Shown: positions 25,773 to 34,879 of the stretch, in pieces
How positions within the stretch are numbered: the stretch's first letter is position 1
How the letters are laid out: each line of letters begins with the position of its first letter
Program-made: the position numbers and the translations under genes
Source: Chloroflexi bacterium HGW-Chloroflexi-3
Lineage (GTDB): Bacteria > Chloroflexota > Anaerolineae > Anaerolineales > Anaerolineaceae
Reading direction: 5' to 3'
Length of the DNA: 64,000 bases
Assembly (NCBI GenBank): GCA_002842045.1
Contig: PHBX01000016.1
Coordinates: 1-64,000, forward strand
Notes under the pieces: model-generated
The model's input: the letters and a program-made list of their open reading frames with translations, nothing else
What the model was told of the DNA's origin: nothing
The model's database searches: none

Positions 25773-27323
25773 TTGCCTAGTTGTAATAAACCAAAATTAT
25801 ACCTTACCACCCAATCCGAAATTACTTCTATCCCAATTGAAATAAACATAGACGAAAAAAAATTATCTCTGGAAATTGAAATTGGGTCTACAATACAAAC
25901 TGTTTTATCTTCACAAAAAATAGTTCTTAATCCATTAGATAAAGTAGATCCACCTGTTTTCACAGTCATTACCGAACCTATTTCAATAAAAATTACCCGT
26001 GTTGAGGAAAAGTTTGAAACGGAAGAAATTGTTATTCCATTCGAACAACAAACAGTTAGGAATGAAGCGCTTCCTGAAAGGCAAAACATACTCATCCAAC
26101 CAGGTATTAATGGATTGCGTGAAATAACATATCGACTTTTGTATGAAAACGGGCAATTATTTTCAAGAACTGAAGTTCGGAGAGTTGATATTGTTAATCC
26201 CAAACCAGAAATCATAATGATAGGCGTTCAATCACCATTCACGTCAATCCCAATAAATGGCAAAATAATCTACCTATCCTCTGGTAATGCCTGGATGATG
26301 GAAGACCAAACATCAAATCGCAAACCAATTCTTACAAATGGGAAACTGGATGGTCGAATTTTGAGTATTTCACCCAATGGAAAATGGTTATTATTCACGC
26401 AGATTAGTGAAAAGGATGAAGCTATCAATGAACTCTGGGTGATCAATATCGAAATAGAAGAATCGGAACCTGTTTATCTTAAGGTCGATAATGTGATTCA
26501 TTTTGCTGAGTGGATTCCTGGAAATACACTTTTGGTTCTTGCATCTACCGTTGAACCACGAGACGTTGCTCCTGGATGGCAAGCAAACAACAACCTATTA
26601 GAATTAACACTGGGAGCAGATGGTAAGGTTTTACGTGCTGAGGAGGTTATCGAAAGCAACTCAGGGGGAATTTACGGTTGGTGGGGAACAAATTTCCAAT
26701 TCAGTCCAGATGGGAAAAAACTGGCATTTATTAGACCTGATGCATTAGGTCTAATAAATATCGAAGACCAGGAATTAGAAATCATTACGGACGTTATTCC
26801 TTACCAAACGAAAAGTGATTGGGCCTGGGTATCACCTTTTTCCTGGTCAAAAGACAATCGTTTCATTTATTGGATCGATCACCGTATTGATGCATCTCTA
26901 GAAAATCCTGAACTTTCGCCAATTTTTGATCTCAAAGCAGTAGACACTCAAACTAATCGATCAGGAACTGCAAATGAGAATGTAGGCATGTTTGCATTTC
27001 CAACAATAATTAAATCCTCCGAAAATAAAGATAAACATCAAATATGTTTTCTTGAGGCAATTTTTCCTGAAAATAGCGAATCTAGCAGGTATCGTTTATT
27101 GATCAGTGATCGAGATGGCTCTAATTCACAAATAATATTCCCCTTAGACGACATGCAAGGATTAGAACCTCAAAAGATCTATGCCTCACCATGCTCAGAT
27201 GATCAAATTTGTCAGTTAGGTTTTATTTATCAGGGAAATTTTTGGATAATTAATATGAATGACCAATTTTCCACTCATCAAATTACAGGTGATGGATTAA
27301 TAACTCGAATAGAATGGAAATAA
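25773..27323 (+). CDS. G5-domain/beta-propeller surface protein, N-terminus unresolved
   Basis: Probably an envelope protein. A DUF348-like ubiquitin-fold module (about residues 17-75) leads into a G5 domain (about 78-145, [33 protein letters not shown]), a module linked to peptidoglycan or glycan binding. The rest (about 160-516) has TolB/WD40-like repeats such as [15 protein letters not shown] and [15 protein letters not shown]. The frame opens with TTG CCT AGT TGT right after an in-frame TAA. LPSC looks like the end of a lipobox, but no signal peptide precedes it, and TATAAT (25768-25773) overlaps the TTG. Either a nonsense mutation removed the signal peptide or the start is unusual. First gene of a five-gene operon. 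Confidence 0.6.
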   Translation: MPSCNKPKLYLTTQSEITSIPIEINIDEKKLSLEIEIGSTIQTVLSSQKIVLNPLDKVDPPVFTVITEPISIKITRVEEKFETEEIVIPFEQQTVRNEALPERQNILIQPGINGLREITYRLLYENGQLFSRTEVRRVDIVNPKPEIIMIGVQSPFTSIPINGKIIYLSSGNAWMMEDQTSNRKPILTNGKLDGRILSISPNGKWLLFTQISEKDEAINELWVINIEIEESEPVYLKVDNVIHFAEWIPGNTLLVLASTVEPRDVAPGWQANNNLLELTLGADGKVLRAEEVIESNSGGIYGWWGTNFQFSPDGKKLAFIRPDALGLINIEDQELEIITDVIPYQTKSDWAWVSPFSWSKDNRFIYWIDHRIDASLENPELSPIFDLKAVDTQTNRSGTANENVGMFAFPTIIKSSENKDKHQICFLEAIFPENSESSRYRLLISDRDGSNSQIIFPLDDMQGLEPQKIYASPCSDDQICQLGFIYQGNFWIINMNDQFSTHQITGDGLITRIEWK

Positions 27324-28288
27324 TGAAAATGAGGATTTTAATAACAGGCGCAGCTGGATTCTTAGGATCACACTTATGTGAAAAACTATTACTCGAAGGT
27401 CATTCAGTAATCGGTATGGACAATTTTTTAACTGGTGATCCACAAAATCTCGCCCATCTTTCTACAAATGAAAATTTTTCATTCATAAAGCATGATGTGT
27501 CAAATTTTATATTTGTTCCCGGCAATTTAGATGCAGTGCTGCATTTCGCCTCTCCTGCGAGTCCGAATAAAAACTCACCTTATGGATACCCAAATCTTCC
27601 AATTCAGACGATGAAAGCAGGCGCATTAGGAACGCATAACGCACTTGGCGTAGCAAAAGCAAATAATGCTATCTTTTTACTTGCTTCAACCAGTGAAATT
27701 TATGGTGATCCAAAAGAACATCCGCAAAAAGAATCTTATTGGGGACATGTAGATCCCACTGGGCCTCGTTCGATGTACGATGAAGCCAAACGCTTTGCCG
27801 AAGCATTAACGATGTCCTATCATCGATTTCATGGTATCAATACACGCATTGTTCGCATTTTCAACACTTATGGTCCACGGATGCGACTTGATGACGGTCG
27901 AGTCATCCCGAATTTTATTCAACAAGCTCTTAGAAATGAGCCATTAACAATTTATGGTGAAGGAACTCAGACAAGAAGTTTCTGTTATGTGGATGATTTA
28001 ATTGACGGAATATATCGTTTATTGCTGTCCGATATTCATGAACCCGTCAATATTGGTAACCCGGTTGAAATGTCAGTTTTAGAATTAGCCCAAAAAATTA
28101 ATGAAATCATTAGTAATCCCGCTGGAATTATTGTTAAGGATGATATGCGCCTCGGTGACGATCCTGAACGAAGAAGACCAGATATCTCTAAGGCAAAAAC
28201 TTTATTAGATTGGGAACCAAAATACACCTTATCACAAGGCTTATCCAAAACAATACCGTATTTTAAAATTAAATTAGGCATTAAATGA
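27323..28288 (+). CDS. NAD-dependent nucleotide-sugar epimerase/decarboxylase (UDP-xylose synthase-like)
   Basis: Extended short-chain dehydrogenase. NAD-binding [15 protein letters not shown] near the N-terminus, then [15 protein letters not shown], the catalytic YDEAKR (YxxxK), [10 protein letters not shown] and [13 protein letters not shown], all typical of UDP-glucuronate decarboxylases (UXS). It probably makes UDP-xylose or a related precursor for the glycans built by neighbouring loci. ATG 27323 overlaps the previous stop (TAATG); ATG 27314 and 27329 are alternatives. It overlaps gtrA by 4 nt. Confidence 0.85.
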   Translation: MKMRILITGAAGFLGSHLCEKLLLEGHSVIGMDNFLTGDPQNLAHLSTNENFSFIKHDVSNFIFVPGNLDAVLHFASPASPNKNSPYGYPNLPIQTMKAGALGTHNALGVAKANNAIFLLASTSEIYGDPKEHPQKESYWGHVDPTGPRSMYDEAKRFAEALTMSYHRFHGINTRIVRIFNTYGPRMRLDDGRVIPNFIQQALRNEPLTIYGEGTQTRSFCYVDDLIDGIYRLLLSDIHEPVNIGNPVEMSVLELAQKINEIISNPAGIIVKDDMRLGDDPERRRPDISKAKTLLDWEPKYTLSQGLSKTIPYFKIKLGIK

Positions 28289-28743
28289 TAATTTCAAATC
28301 GAAAAGAACAAAAAAGATTCGTGAAATTTGGGATGGTTGGGGCTTTCGGAGCAGTCATTGATTTTGGTGTTTTTAATCTTTTGATTCATTTCATCAAATT
28401 TAAACCATTTCATGCGAGTATTATTTCTTTTATTTGTGCAGTCTTCAGTAATTTCCTTCTGAATAGATACTGGACATACCCAGATTCACGAACTAAACGC
28501 TTTCAGCAACAATTCATTCAATTTTCCGTGGTAAGTTTAATCGGTTTAGGGATAAGAAGTCTTCTCTTTAATCCGATTGAAAAAATACTGTTATTAATTG
28601 CAAACCAAATAATTCCTGCTTCCTTCGTGTTAACACCGACTTTTATTGGATATAATTTAACTTTAGCGTTTCTTATTCTTGTTGTCATGTTTTGGAATTT
28701 TTTTGCAAATCGATTTTGGACATATAACGATGTCAGTGGATAA
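28285..28743 (+). CDS. GtrA-family membrane protein
   Basis: 152 residues with four membrane segments (about 12-32, 38-58, 75-100, 115-140) and the GtrA pattern: [20 protein letters not shown] near the start, LLNRYWTY at the centre, [11 protein letters not shown] at the end. GtrA proteins take part in moving lipid-linked sugars across the membrane or serve as accessory subunits of glycosyltransferases. It overlaps the nucleotide-sugar gene (ATGA), supporting a shared role in envelope glycans. Confidence 0.88.
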   Translation: MIISNRKEQKRFVKFGMVGAFGAVIDFGVFNLLIHFIKFKPFHASIISFICAVFSNFLLNRYWTYPDSRTKRFQQQFIQFSVVSLIGLGIRSLLFNPIEKILLLIANQIIPASFVLTPTFIGYNLTLAFLILVVMFWNFFANRFWTYNDVSG

Positions 28744-29926
28744 TAACGAAGAAAACAATCCTGGAATCTCCGAAGCTCCATCTGTTAAATATTCAAATAT
28801 AAGTTCATTAAAAGAACTGATCGATATCGCGTCTGGCAAGAATATTAGCCATTATGATTTTCAACATGATTCTGGAATTGCGGAACCATTGTTTTATCCA
28901 TTCTTAGGAATTGTTGGCCAATTTGAAATGAAGTTGGCTTTAATTCTTACAATTATTAATCCCAATATAGGCGGTGTATTATTAATTGGTCCCAGAGGGA
29001 CTGCAAAAACCACCTCAGTGAGAGGTTTGGTAGATATTTTACCTTTTGTGGAGAGTAGTTCCTGCCAATTTGGATGCTTGCCAGAAGATATAGAATTGAA
29101 TGGAATTGATGGTGTGTGTCCAGAATGTGCTCAAAAAAATGCTGAAAACATACCATTTTCACAATTATCAAAAGTAAAGATAATTGAATTACCACTAAAT
29201 ACCAATCTGAATAGCGTTACTGGAAGCATAGATGAGATTTCTAATAAAAACAATACAATGCACCTGAAAAGAGGTATTTTATCGCTTGCAGATAAAAATA
29301 TCCTGTATATCGATGAAGTAAATTTATTATCAAACGAAATCATAAATTCAATTCTAGACGCAGCAGCCATGGGGAAATACACCGTGCGAAGTTCGTCCAG
29401 GTCTTCAACATTTCATTCCAGGTTCACATTAATTGGGTCAATGAATCCAGAGGAAGGTAACCTCAGACCTCAAATTATGGATCGTTTTGGTTTAAGGGTG
29501 GTTACACGTGGTCTTGTTAATAACACTGACAGATTAGAAGCCTATTTTCGTGCCAGTCACTATCTCAGTAATCCGTATGAATTCATTCAAATTTATCGGG
29601 ATGAAAATAATATAGCCAGACAGGAAATAGAGAACGCCAGAAAATTTGTATGGAAAGTAAAAATTGACTCAAAAATTGCAAAATTTGGGATTGAATTAAT
29701 TAAAGATTTAAATATTCTCTCTCTCAGAGCAGAATTAACTTTATTTGAAGCAGCAAAAGCATTAGCAGCCTCTGAAAATCGTGATCAAATCACAATCGAA
29801 GATATCAAATCGGTTGCTCCGATGGCACTTAGGCTGCGTCGCTCTTCATACATCACAAATTTCATCGAAAATAATGAAGCAGAAAATGAGGAAATTAATT
29901 CCAGTCTGGACAAAATTTTAGCATGA
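28730..29926 (+). CDS. Mg-chelatase ChlI-type AAA+ ATPase
   Basis: AAA+ ATPase of the ChlI/MoxR group. Walker A GPRGTAKTTSVRGL, a Cys-rich insertion (CQFGCLPEDIELNG, then CPECAQ) as in BchI-like proteins, Walker B ILYIDEVNLL, sensor 1 LIGSMNPEEGNLRPQIMDRFG, and a C-terminal lid. No ChlD or ChlH partner is in the window, so a pigment role is unlikely; MoxR-like remodelling of another metalloprotein or complex is more probable. ATG 28730 overlaps gtrA by 14 nt; a 17-codon upstream extension lies inside gtrA and is rejected. The stop overlaps rsmD by 4 nt. Confidence 0.85.
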   Translation: MSVDNNEENNPGISEAPSVKYSNISSLKELIDIASGKNISHYDFQHDSGIAEPLFYPFLGIVGQFEMKLALILTIINPNIGGVLLIGPRGTAKTTSVRGLVDILPFVESSSCQFGCLPEDIELNGIDGVCPECAQKNAENIPFSQLSKVKIIELPLNTNLNSVTGSIDEISNKNNTMHLKRGILSLADKNILYIDEVNLLSNEIINSILDAAAMGKYTVRSSSRSSTFHSRFTLIGSMNPEEGNLRPQIMDRFGLRVVTRGLVNNTDRLEAYFRASHYLSNPYEFIQIYRDENNIARQEIENARKFVWKVKIDSKIAKFGIELIKDLNILSLRAELTLFEAAKALAASENRDQITIEDIKSVAPMALRLRRSSYITNFIENNEAENEEINSSLDKILA

Positions 29927-30489
29927 GTACATTAAGAATAATTGCTGGAAAAGCAAAAGGAATGCGAATTCAAACAGTTCCTGGGGATAGTACCAGACCA
30001 ATCACAGATCGCGCGAAAGAAGCTTTATTTAATATAATTTCAACTGACTTGATAGACTCCTCCTGGTTGGATTGTTTTGGGGGAACTGGCAGTGTCAGTA
30101 TCGAGGCATTAAGTCGTGGCGCAAAATCATCAACGATCATTGATTTACATCCCCTTGCCATAGAAACGATCAAAAGGAATCTTACTCACACAAAATTTAT
30201 TCAATGCTCAGAGGTAATTAAATCCGATTCTTTGGTATTCCTGAAAAAAAAGCCAAACAAATCCTATGATTATGTGTTTATCGCTCCCCCGCAATATAAA
30301 GGCTTGTGGCAAAAAACAATCGAAATTCTTGATCAAAATCCTGGTTGGGTAATCGATGATGGTTGGATAATTGTACAAATACACCCAGTTGAATATAAAC
30401 CTTTAGCATTGGAAAATTTTATAGAGTTTGACCAAAGGAAATATGGCTCAACGTTGTTTATTTTTTATCAAAGACCTAACAACGAATAA
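29923..30489 (+). CDS. rsmD: RsmD-like 16S rRNA guanine-966 N2-methyltransferase, atypical motif IV
   Basis: Class I SAM methyltransferase. Opening RIIAGKAKGMRIQTVPG and TRPITDRAKEALFNII are RsmD signatures; the SAM-binding loop is LDCFGGTGSVSIEALSRGA (about residues 49-67). The catalytic N/DPPY/F tetrapeptide is replaced by APPQ (residues 121-124). That tetrapeptide normally positions the target amino group, so activity could be altered, or this may be a lineage-specific variant. 188 residues. Last gene of the operon that begins with the G5 protein; convergent with the NUDIX gene (2-nt gap). Confidence 0.82.
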   Translation: MSTLRIIAGKAKGMRIQTVPGDSTRPITDRAKEALFNIISTDLIDSSWLDCFGGTGSVSIEALSRGAKSSTIIDLHPLAIETIKRNLTHTKFIQCSEVIKSDSLVFLKKKPNKSYDYVFIAPPQYKGLWQKTIEILDQNPGWVIDDGWIIVQIHPVEYKPLALENFIEFDQRKYGSTLFIFYQRPNNE

Positions 30490-30491
30490 GT

Positions 30492-30986
30492 CTATTTATT
30501 AAATTCCATCACCAATTTTCCATTATTGTAATAATATCTTCCAAATTGGATTTTCTTTTCTGTGCTAAGAACCATTGGAATTAATTGATTCAAATCTTCA
30601 ACCAGGGGAAAGTTCTGAATACGATCAATTTTTATCCAATCTGAATTACCTTCTTCGCTTGAAACCAATACCTTTTGTTTTGAATTCCCTAAAAAAACAA
30701 ACATTGAAATTCCTTGGTACTCTTCAACATCAATAAAAATAATTGCGCGTAAATTTAATTGAATGTTTTGTAAACCAGTCTCTTCAAATAATTCTCTATA
30801 CGCAGCAGATAAAACATCTTCTCCCCTTTCTATGTGTCCCCCAATTCCGTTATACAATCCAGACCAAATTTTTTTATCTTTCGCGCCTTTTAGCAATAAT
30901 ATTTCATCTTTATTCCTGATAAATATGAGAGTTCTTGGTATAACTTGATAACGGTCCGGTAAGATTTTCTGTTTGTGTTTTTCCAT
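30492..30986 (-). CDS. NUDIX hydrolase (MutT-like)
   Basis: Nudix box GGHIERGEDVLSAAYRELFE followed by ETGL (about residues 48-70) is complete. The preceding segment PRTLIFIRNKDEILLLKG is typical of the 8-oxo-dGTP diphosphatase-like branch. The substrate is not deducible. ATG 30986 is chosen because a longer frame (MGGFAHFF...) would start inside the pfk terminator hairpin. 164 residues. Confidence 0.83.
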   Translation of the reverse strand: MEKHKQKILPDRYQVIPRTLIFIRNKDEILLLKGAKDKKIWSGLYNGIGGHIERGEDVLSAAYRELFEETGLQNIQLNLRAIIFIDVEEYQGISMFVFLGNSKQKVLVSSEEGNSDWIKIDRIQNFPLVEDLNQLIPMVLSTEKKIQFGRYYYNNGKLVMEFNK

Positions 30987-30996
30987 ATCGATCCTA

Positions 30997-31024
30997 AAAA
31001 AATGGGCGAAACCGCCCATTTTTT
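30997..31024 (-). terminator. Intrinsic terminator after the phosphofructokinase gene
   Basis: AAAAAATGGGCG / CGCCCATTTTTT, 12-bp stem with a 4-nt loop (30997-31008 with 31013-31024), starting 4 nt past the pfk stop and ending in a U run on the minus strand. It separates pfk from the NUDIX gene. Confidence 0.9.
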
Positions 31025-31027
31025 CAA

Positions 31028-32200
31028 TTAGCTTAAGAACATCGGAACACCCATAAAATCTTTTATTTTGGGTTTGTATTGTTCAATATCATAAAAAGCC
31101 GGTACATCAACTCTTTTTCTACCTGCTAATACCATTTCAATCGGAACCGTTGTATATTTTCCACCGTGCAATGCGACGAGCTTTCCAGTCTCTTTTCTCC
31201 GCAATAACTGGGATACAAGATTTCCGAATGACATTGCTACCATTCGATCTAAAGAATCTGGCGCTCCAGACCGCATTAAATATCCAAGTTGCTGAACCAT
31301 AGTGTTCTGCCCGGTTATCTGTTTAATTTTTTCTGACAGAATGATACCGATACCGCCTAATTTCTTATGTCCATAAGCATCTTCTTCACCAGTTTCGAAA
31401 ACATCACCGCCCTCAATAATCGCTCCTTCTGAAATTGTAAGAATGGAGTAATTGGAAGTGTTTGCGCGTTTATCTTCCAAAATAAAATTACATAATTTAT
31501 CAATCGAAAAAGGAACCTCAGGAATTAATGCTCTGTCAACATAAGCGAGATAAGCACTGATTAAACTTGTCTCCCCAGAATTTCTACCAAATAATTCAAT
31601 AATTCCGATTCGTTCGTGAGACCCAACTGACGTTCTCATATTTGTAATAAATTCGACACTACGTGTGATCGCGGTAGAAAATCCAATACAATAATCTGTT
31701 CCAAAAACATCATTATCCATTGTTTTTGGAATACCAATTACTGGATATCCTTCTTTATGTAACCTAACCGCAAAACTTAAAGTATCATCTCCACCAATTG
31801 GGACTAAAGTATCAATTCCAAGGTGACCTAAAACGTCAAGTGTGTAGTCCGTAAAATCTACGTAATCACCCATACCTCTAATGGGCTTTCCCCATTTGGA
31901 TTTATTTAAAAAACCGGGCACATCCGTCTTTTTTACTTTTTGTGGATTTGTTCGTGATGTATGGAGAAATGTTCCACCAGTCCTATCAATTGTACGAACA
32001 TCGTTATAAGTTAATTCTTTTACATAGTACTCATGAGTTGAAGGTTCATTTAAATCGTAATGCAAAAGGCCTGCCCAACCTCTCCGAATTCCAAAAACCT
32101 TGTAACCCATTTCCATTGCACCAACGACAACTGATTTTATCGCAGGATTTAAACCTGGCACATCACCGCCACCAGTAAGAATCCCAATTGTTTTTGACAT
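31028..32200 (-). CDS. 6-phosphofructokinase, pyrophosphate-type signature
   Basis: Glycolytic phosphofructokinase family. [17 protein letters not shown] (residues 6-22) is the nucleotide/phosphate loop. [11 protein letters not shown] (about 135-145) has Asp-Asp where ATP enzymes have [14 protein letters not shown] carries Lys where ATP enzymes have Gly-Thr, with the catalytic Asp retained. In PFK biochemistry these two changes mark pyrophosphate-dependent enzymes, so a reversible PPi-PFK is the better call. 390 residues also suits group II/III rather than short ATP-PFK. Downstream of a DegS-like kinase gene; terminated directly after the stop. Confidence 0.85.
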   Translation of the reverse strand: MSKTIGILTGGGDVPGLNPAIKSVVVGAMEMGYKVFGIRRGWAGLLHYDLNEPSTHEYYVKELTYNDVRTIDRTGGTFLHTSRTNPQKVKKTDVPGFLNKSKWGKPIRGMGDYVDFTDYTLDVLGHLGIDTLVPIGGDDTLSFAVRLHKEGYPVIGIPKTMDNDVFGTDYCIGFSTAITRSVEFITNMRTSVGSHERIGIIELFGRNSGETSLISAYLAYVDRALIPEVPFSIDKLCNFILEDKRANTSNYSILTISEGAIIEGGDVFETGEEDAYGHKKLGGIGIILSEKIKQITGQNTMVQQLGYLMRSGAPDSLDRMVAMSFGNLVSQLLRRKETGKLVALHGGKYTTVPIEMVLAGRKRVDVPAFYDIEQYKPKIKDFMGVPMFLS

Positions 32201-32225
32201 AAAAAAACTCCTAAATATAAATAAA

Positions 32226-33302
32226 TTATTCTAATTCGGAAGAAATGATCGGAATTGTTAGTGAGACTCTACAGCCCTGTCCAATCGCTGTATCAATATC
32301 ATAGAATCCACCAAGCATTTCGACACGATCACGAATTAATTTCAAACCTAAACCTGGTTCGGATGAACTGTCATCTCGGTTGAATCCTTTACCATTATCC
32401 GAAACAGCAATTTTTATTTGATTTTCATCCAAAGCTATCTGAGTGGAAATCTGCACTTTAACAGGTTGGTCCTGATTATGCCGAACGGCGTTCCCCATTA
32501 ATTCTTGTAAAGCTCTAAATACCATAACTTCAAGAAACGGCTCAAAACGACTATCCTGACCATTTATTGTTAAATTTACATCAACGCCATGTTGATCTTT
32601 GAAGATCTCCACGTATTTTTTGATCGTTGGAAATAAACCTAAATCATCCAGCATCATCGGGCGTAACTCTGAGATGAAATTTCTCACCTTTTGAAATGTG
32701 GACATTGCTGCGCCTTTAAGATTTTCTAATTCATTTTTCGCTTTTTCTTTATCAATCTCAAATAATCTGGCTGCAATCTCTGTTTGCACAATGAAATTAG
32801 ATAATGCTTGAGCTGGCCCATCGTGCATTTGACGAGATAAACGCTGGCGTTCTGTTTCCTGTGAATTTATCATCATTTCAAGAACAGAAAAACCATCTCC
32901 ACTACCATAGGAGCCGAGAGAACCCGTTTTTCCGGTTTTATTCAATAATGGCTGATCAGGAAAAAATAGCCTGATTTTATCAATTAATATAACTTTTCTT
33001 TTTAAATTCGATTGATCATTTTGCAATTTTTCCAATTGCGAGCGCATTACTAACATTCTTTGTTGTGAATCAAGGGCTGAATTATATGCTTGACGAATAT
33101 CACTCCTTGGAATGGTGTCAAATTGATTTTGAATTTGTTGTAAATGAGAATTGGCTGAGGTGTTCCTTTGAATCAGTTTTGATAATTCTGCCTGACTTTG
33201 ATCCAGCATCAAATCTATTTCTTTTAATGTCTTTTGTGCTTGTTCATATTCATTCTCTATTTCAGTTAAGAATTCATTGGCACTCGTCATATTTTCAGCC
33301 AT
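32226..33302 (-). CDS. DegS-like cytoplasmic sensor histidine kinase
   Basis: Histidine kinase without membrane segments. A long N-terminal coiled coil (about residues 10-110, Gln/Leu-rich) resembles the DegS sensory domain. The HisKA_3 phospho-acceptor is [20 protein letters not shown] (about 165-185). ATPase landmarks: [41 protein letters not shown] 33302 has AGGAG 9 nt upstream; a longer frame is rejected. 358 residues. No response-regulator gene adjoins it, so its partner lies elsewhere (the NarL regulator at 10.3 kb already has a kinase). Confidence 0.88.
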   Translation of the reverse strand: MAENMTSANEFLTEIENEYEQAQKTLKEIDLMLDQSQAELSKLIQRNTSANSHLQQIQNQFDTIPRSDIRQAYNSALDSQQRMLVMRSQLEKLQNDQSNLKRKVILIDKIRLFFPDQPLLNKTGKTGSLGSYGSGDGFSVLEMMINSQETERQRLSRQMHDGPAQALSNFIVQTEIAARLFEIDKEKAKNELENLKGAAMSTFQKVRNFISELRPMMLDDLGLFPTIKKYVEIFKDQHGVDVNLTINGQDSRFEPFLEVMVFRALQELMGNAVRHNQDQPVKVQISTQIALDENQIKIAVSDNGKGFNRDDSSSEPGLGLKLIRDRVEMLGGFYDIDTAIGQGCRVSLTIPIISSELE

Positions 33303-33394
33303 TTTTTTAACTCCTATTTTTTTAGTGAGAAAGCTGTCATTGAAACAAATCGATTGATATTTTAGCATACTGTAACTAGAAAATCCAAAAAATA

Positions 33395-34879
33395 CTAATC
33401 CCAAATAAATATTGTCATATTTTCTCCTCCAGCTTTAGGAGAATAGGTTCCATTTGTTCTATAAATTACTTTTTTTGACTGATCCAGTTTGTCATACCAT
33501 CCCGGAAAAATCACAAGATAATCTGCATGTTTCTCATCAAGATATTTTGATAATTGATCTTCATTCCGGATGAAAGGAATTACCTCCGGAGAAATTAATC
33601 CCGCTAAATCTATAATTTGACGACCTGCAAAAAATCCCATTGCCCCTATATCATGTGCTGCTATAACCGCATCTGGAGGTAAATTCTTATTAATCCACAT
33701 GGAAGTATCCACCATTTCTGATTGGATAATGGCTACATCCTCTGCATAGGCTTTTCCCCCTAAAATGAAAAATATTAATAAAATAGCCAGGATGGACACC
33801 TTATAACCAAATTTAATCAGAATCCTGTTTGGCATTGAATGTTTACAAAACGAATAAATGCCAATCAAGGATAATAATAAATAAACAGGTATAGCTGGAA
33901 TAACATATCTACCATGTTGATATGTTGCTGGTAATCGTACAGCATAAATCAATAAATATCCAAAGAACCAAAAGTATACAGATAATACTTCCCAATTTCT
34001 TTTTTTTATAGAATGGTAAAAATAATAAAGAAAACCAGGAAGTAATAAAATCCCGGAGCCAGTCAACGAAACCAAAAACATATCCAAATATCTTGAAAGA
34101 AGAGGTTTTGAGTAAAGAATTTGATATTCAGCTTGTTTGGCAAAAAAAGTATTTGGTAATATCTCGCCTGATAAACGCATGTTAAATAATGCATAAAAGA
34201 TCAAAAAAATACTCACTACCAGCAATCCAAAAACAAAATTCTTTCGTGAGTAATTGTTCTTTTTGGAAAAATTAACTACATTAATTAATATATAAGGTCC
34301 TAAAAGTGTTAATCCATCAGGTCTGACAAATATCACAATTCCAAGTAAGACCCATAATAATAGCCAAAGATTCTTGTTTACTTTTGATAATAATAAATAT
34401 AGAAAAGACATTAAGATAAAAATAAAAAGGATTGTTTCCATACCTGAACTTGCAGACCAAACGAGATGCCATTCAAATAAAAATAAAAACCCAGCCCAAG
34501 GATATTTTGTTGATTTACCTATCAATTTTTCAAATAATTTTTGAAAAACGATCGATGACCCAATAAAAAATATTCCTGATATAAAAAATGTCCAATAATA
34601 AAAAAAATCAGTCTGAAATAAATGTCCTGGAATTAAAAGCAATGTCCATAAAGGTGAAGTTGAACCTGCGGAAAGAATACCAGGAATGAAAAACCATCCA
34701 CCATATTCAACTAAATTTCTTGCATAGGTCTGATGTATCCAGGAATCATCTAATGGAAACCCAATACTGAAAAATTTATATGAAAACCCTAAGTAAATAA
34801 TCTGAACTATAATGCCAAAAATAATTATTAGCAGATTTTTATTTAAAAATAATGAATTCTCCTTAATTCTTATATTCAT
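33395..34879 (-). CDS. GT-C-like polytopic membrane glycosyltransferase (1)
   Basis: 494 residues with about ten to eleven membrane segments and a C-terminal external region (about 395-494) that includes VIAAHDIGAMGFFAGRQIID and DYLVIFPGWYDKL. The first external loop carries an acidic pair, FPLDDSWIHQTYARNL (about residues 41-56), the place where GT-C enzymes keep catalytic or metal-binding acids. It most resembles arabinofuranosyl/mannosyl-type transferases that use polyprenyl-phosphate sugars; donor and acceptor are unknown. It overlaps the upstream GT-C gene by 17 nt. Confidence 0.7.
   Translation of the reverse strand: MNIRIKENSLFLNKNLLIIIFGIIVQIIYLGFSYKFFSIGFPLDDSWIHQTYARNLVEYGGWFFIPGILSAGSTSPLWTLLLIPGHLFQTDFFYYWTFFISGIFFIGSSIVFQKLFEKLIGKSTKYPWAGFLFLFEWHLVWSASSGMETILFIFILMSFLYLLLSKVNKNLWLLLWVLLGIVIFVRPDGLTLLGPYILINVVNFSKKNNYSRKNFVFGLLVVSIFLIFYALFNMRLSGEILPNTFFAKQAEYQILYSKPLLSRYLDMFLVSLTGSGILLLPGFLYYFYHSIKKRNWEVLSVYFWFFGYLLIYAVRLPATYQHGRYVIPAIPVYLLLSLIGIYSFCKHSMPNRILIKFGYKVSILAILLIFFILGGKAYAEDVAIIQSEMVDTSMWINKNLPPDAVIAAHDIGAMGFFAGRQIIDLAGLISPEVIPFIRNEDQLSKYLDEKHADYLVIFPGWYDKLDQSKKVIYRTNGTYSPKAGGENMTIFIWD

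Noticed and set aside
25766..26215. N-terminal extension of the scpB frame
   Set aside because: Antisense to the G5/propeller gene, low-complexity Ser-rich translation, and ScpB proteins start near MIENN... by length.
28730..29926. ChlI-type ATPase as evidence of bacteriochlorophyll synthesis
   Set aside because: No ChlD, ChlH or other pigment genes; MoxR/ChlI-like ATPases are widespread in non-phototrophs.
30987..31019. Upstream start of the second NUDIX protein (MGGFAHFF...)
   Set aside because: These codons lie in the pfk terminator hairpin; ATG 30986 gives a normal NUDIX length.
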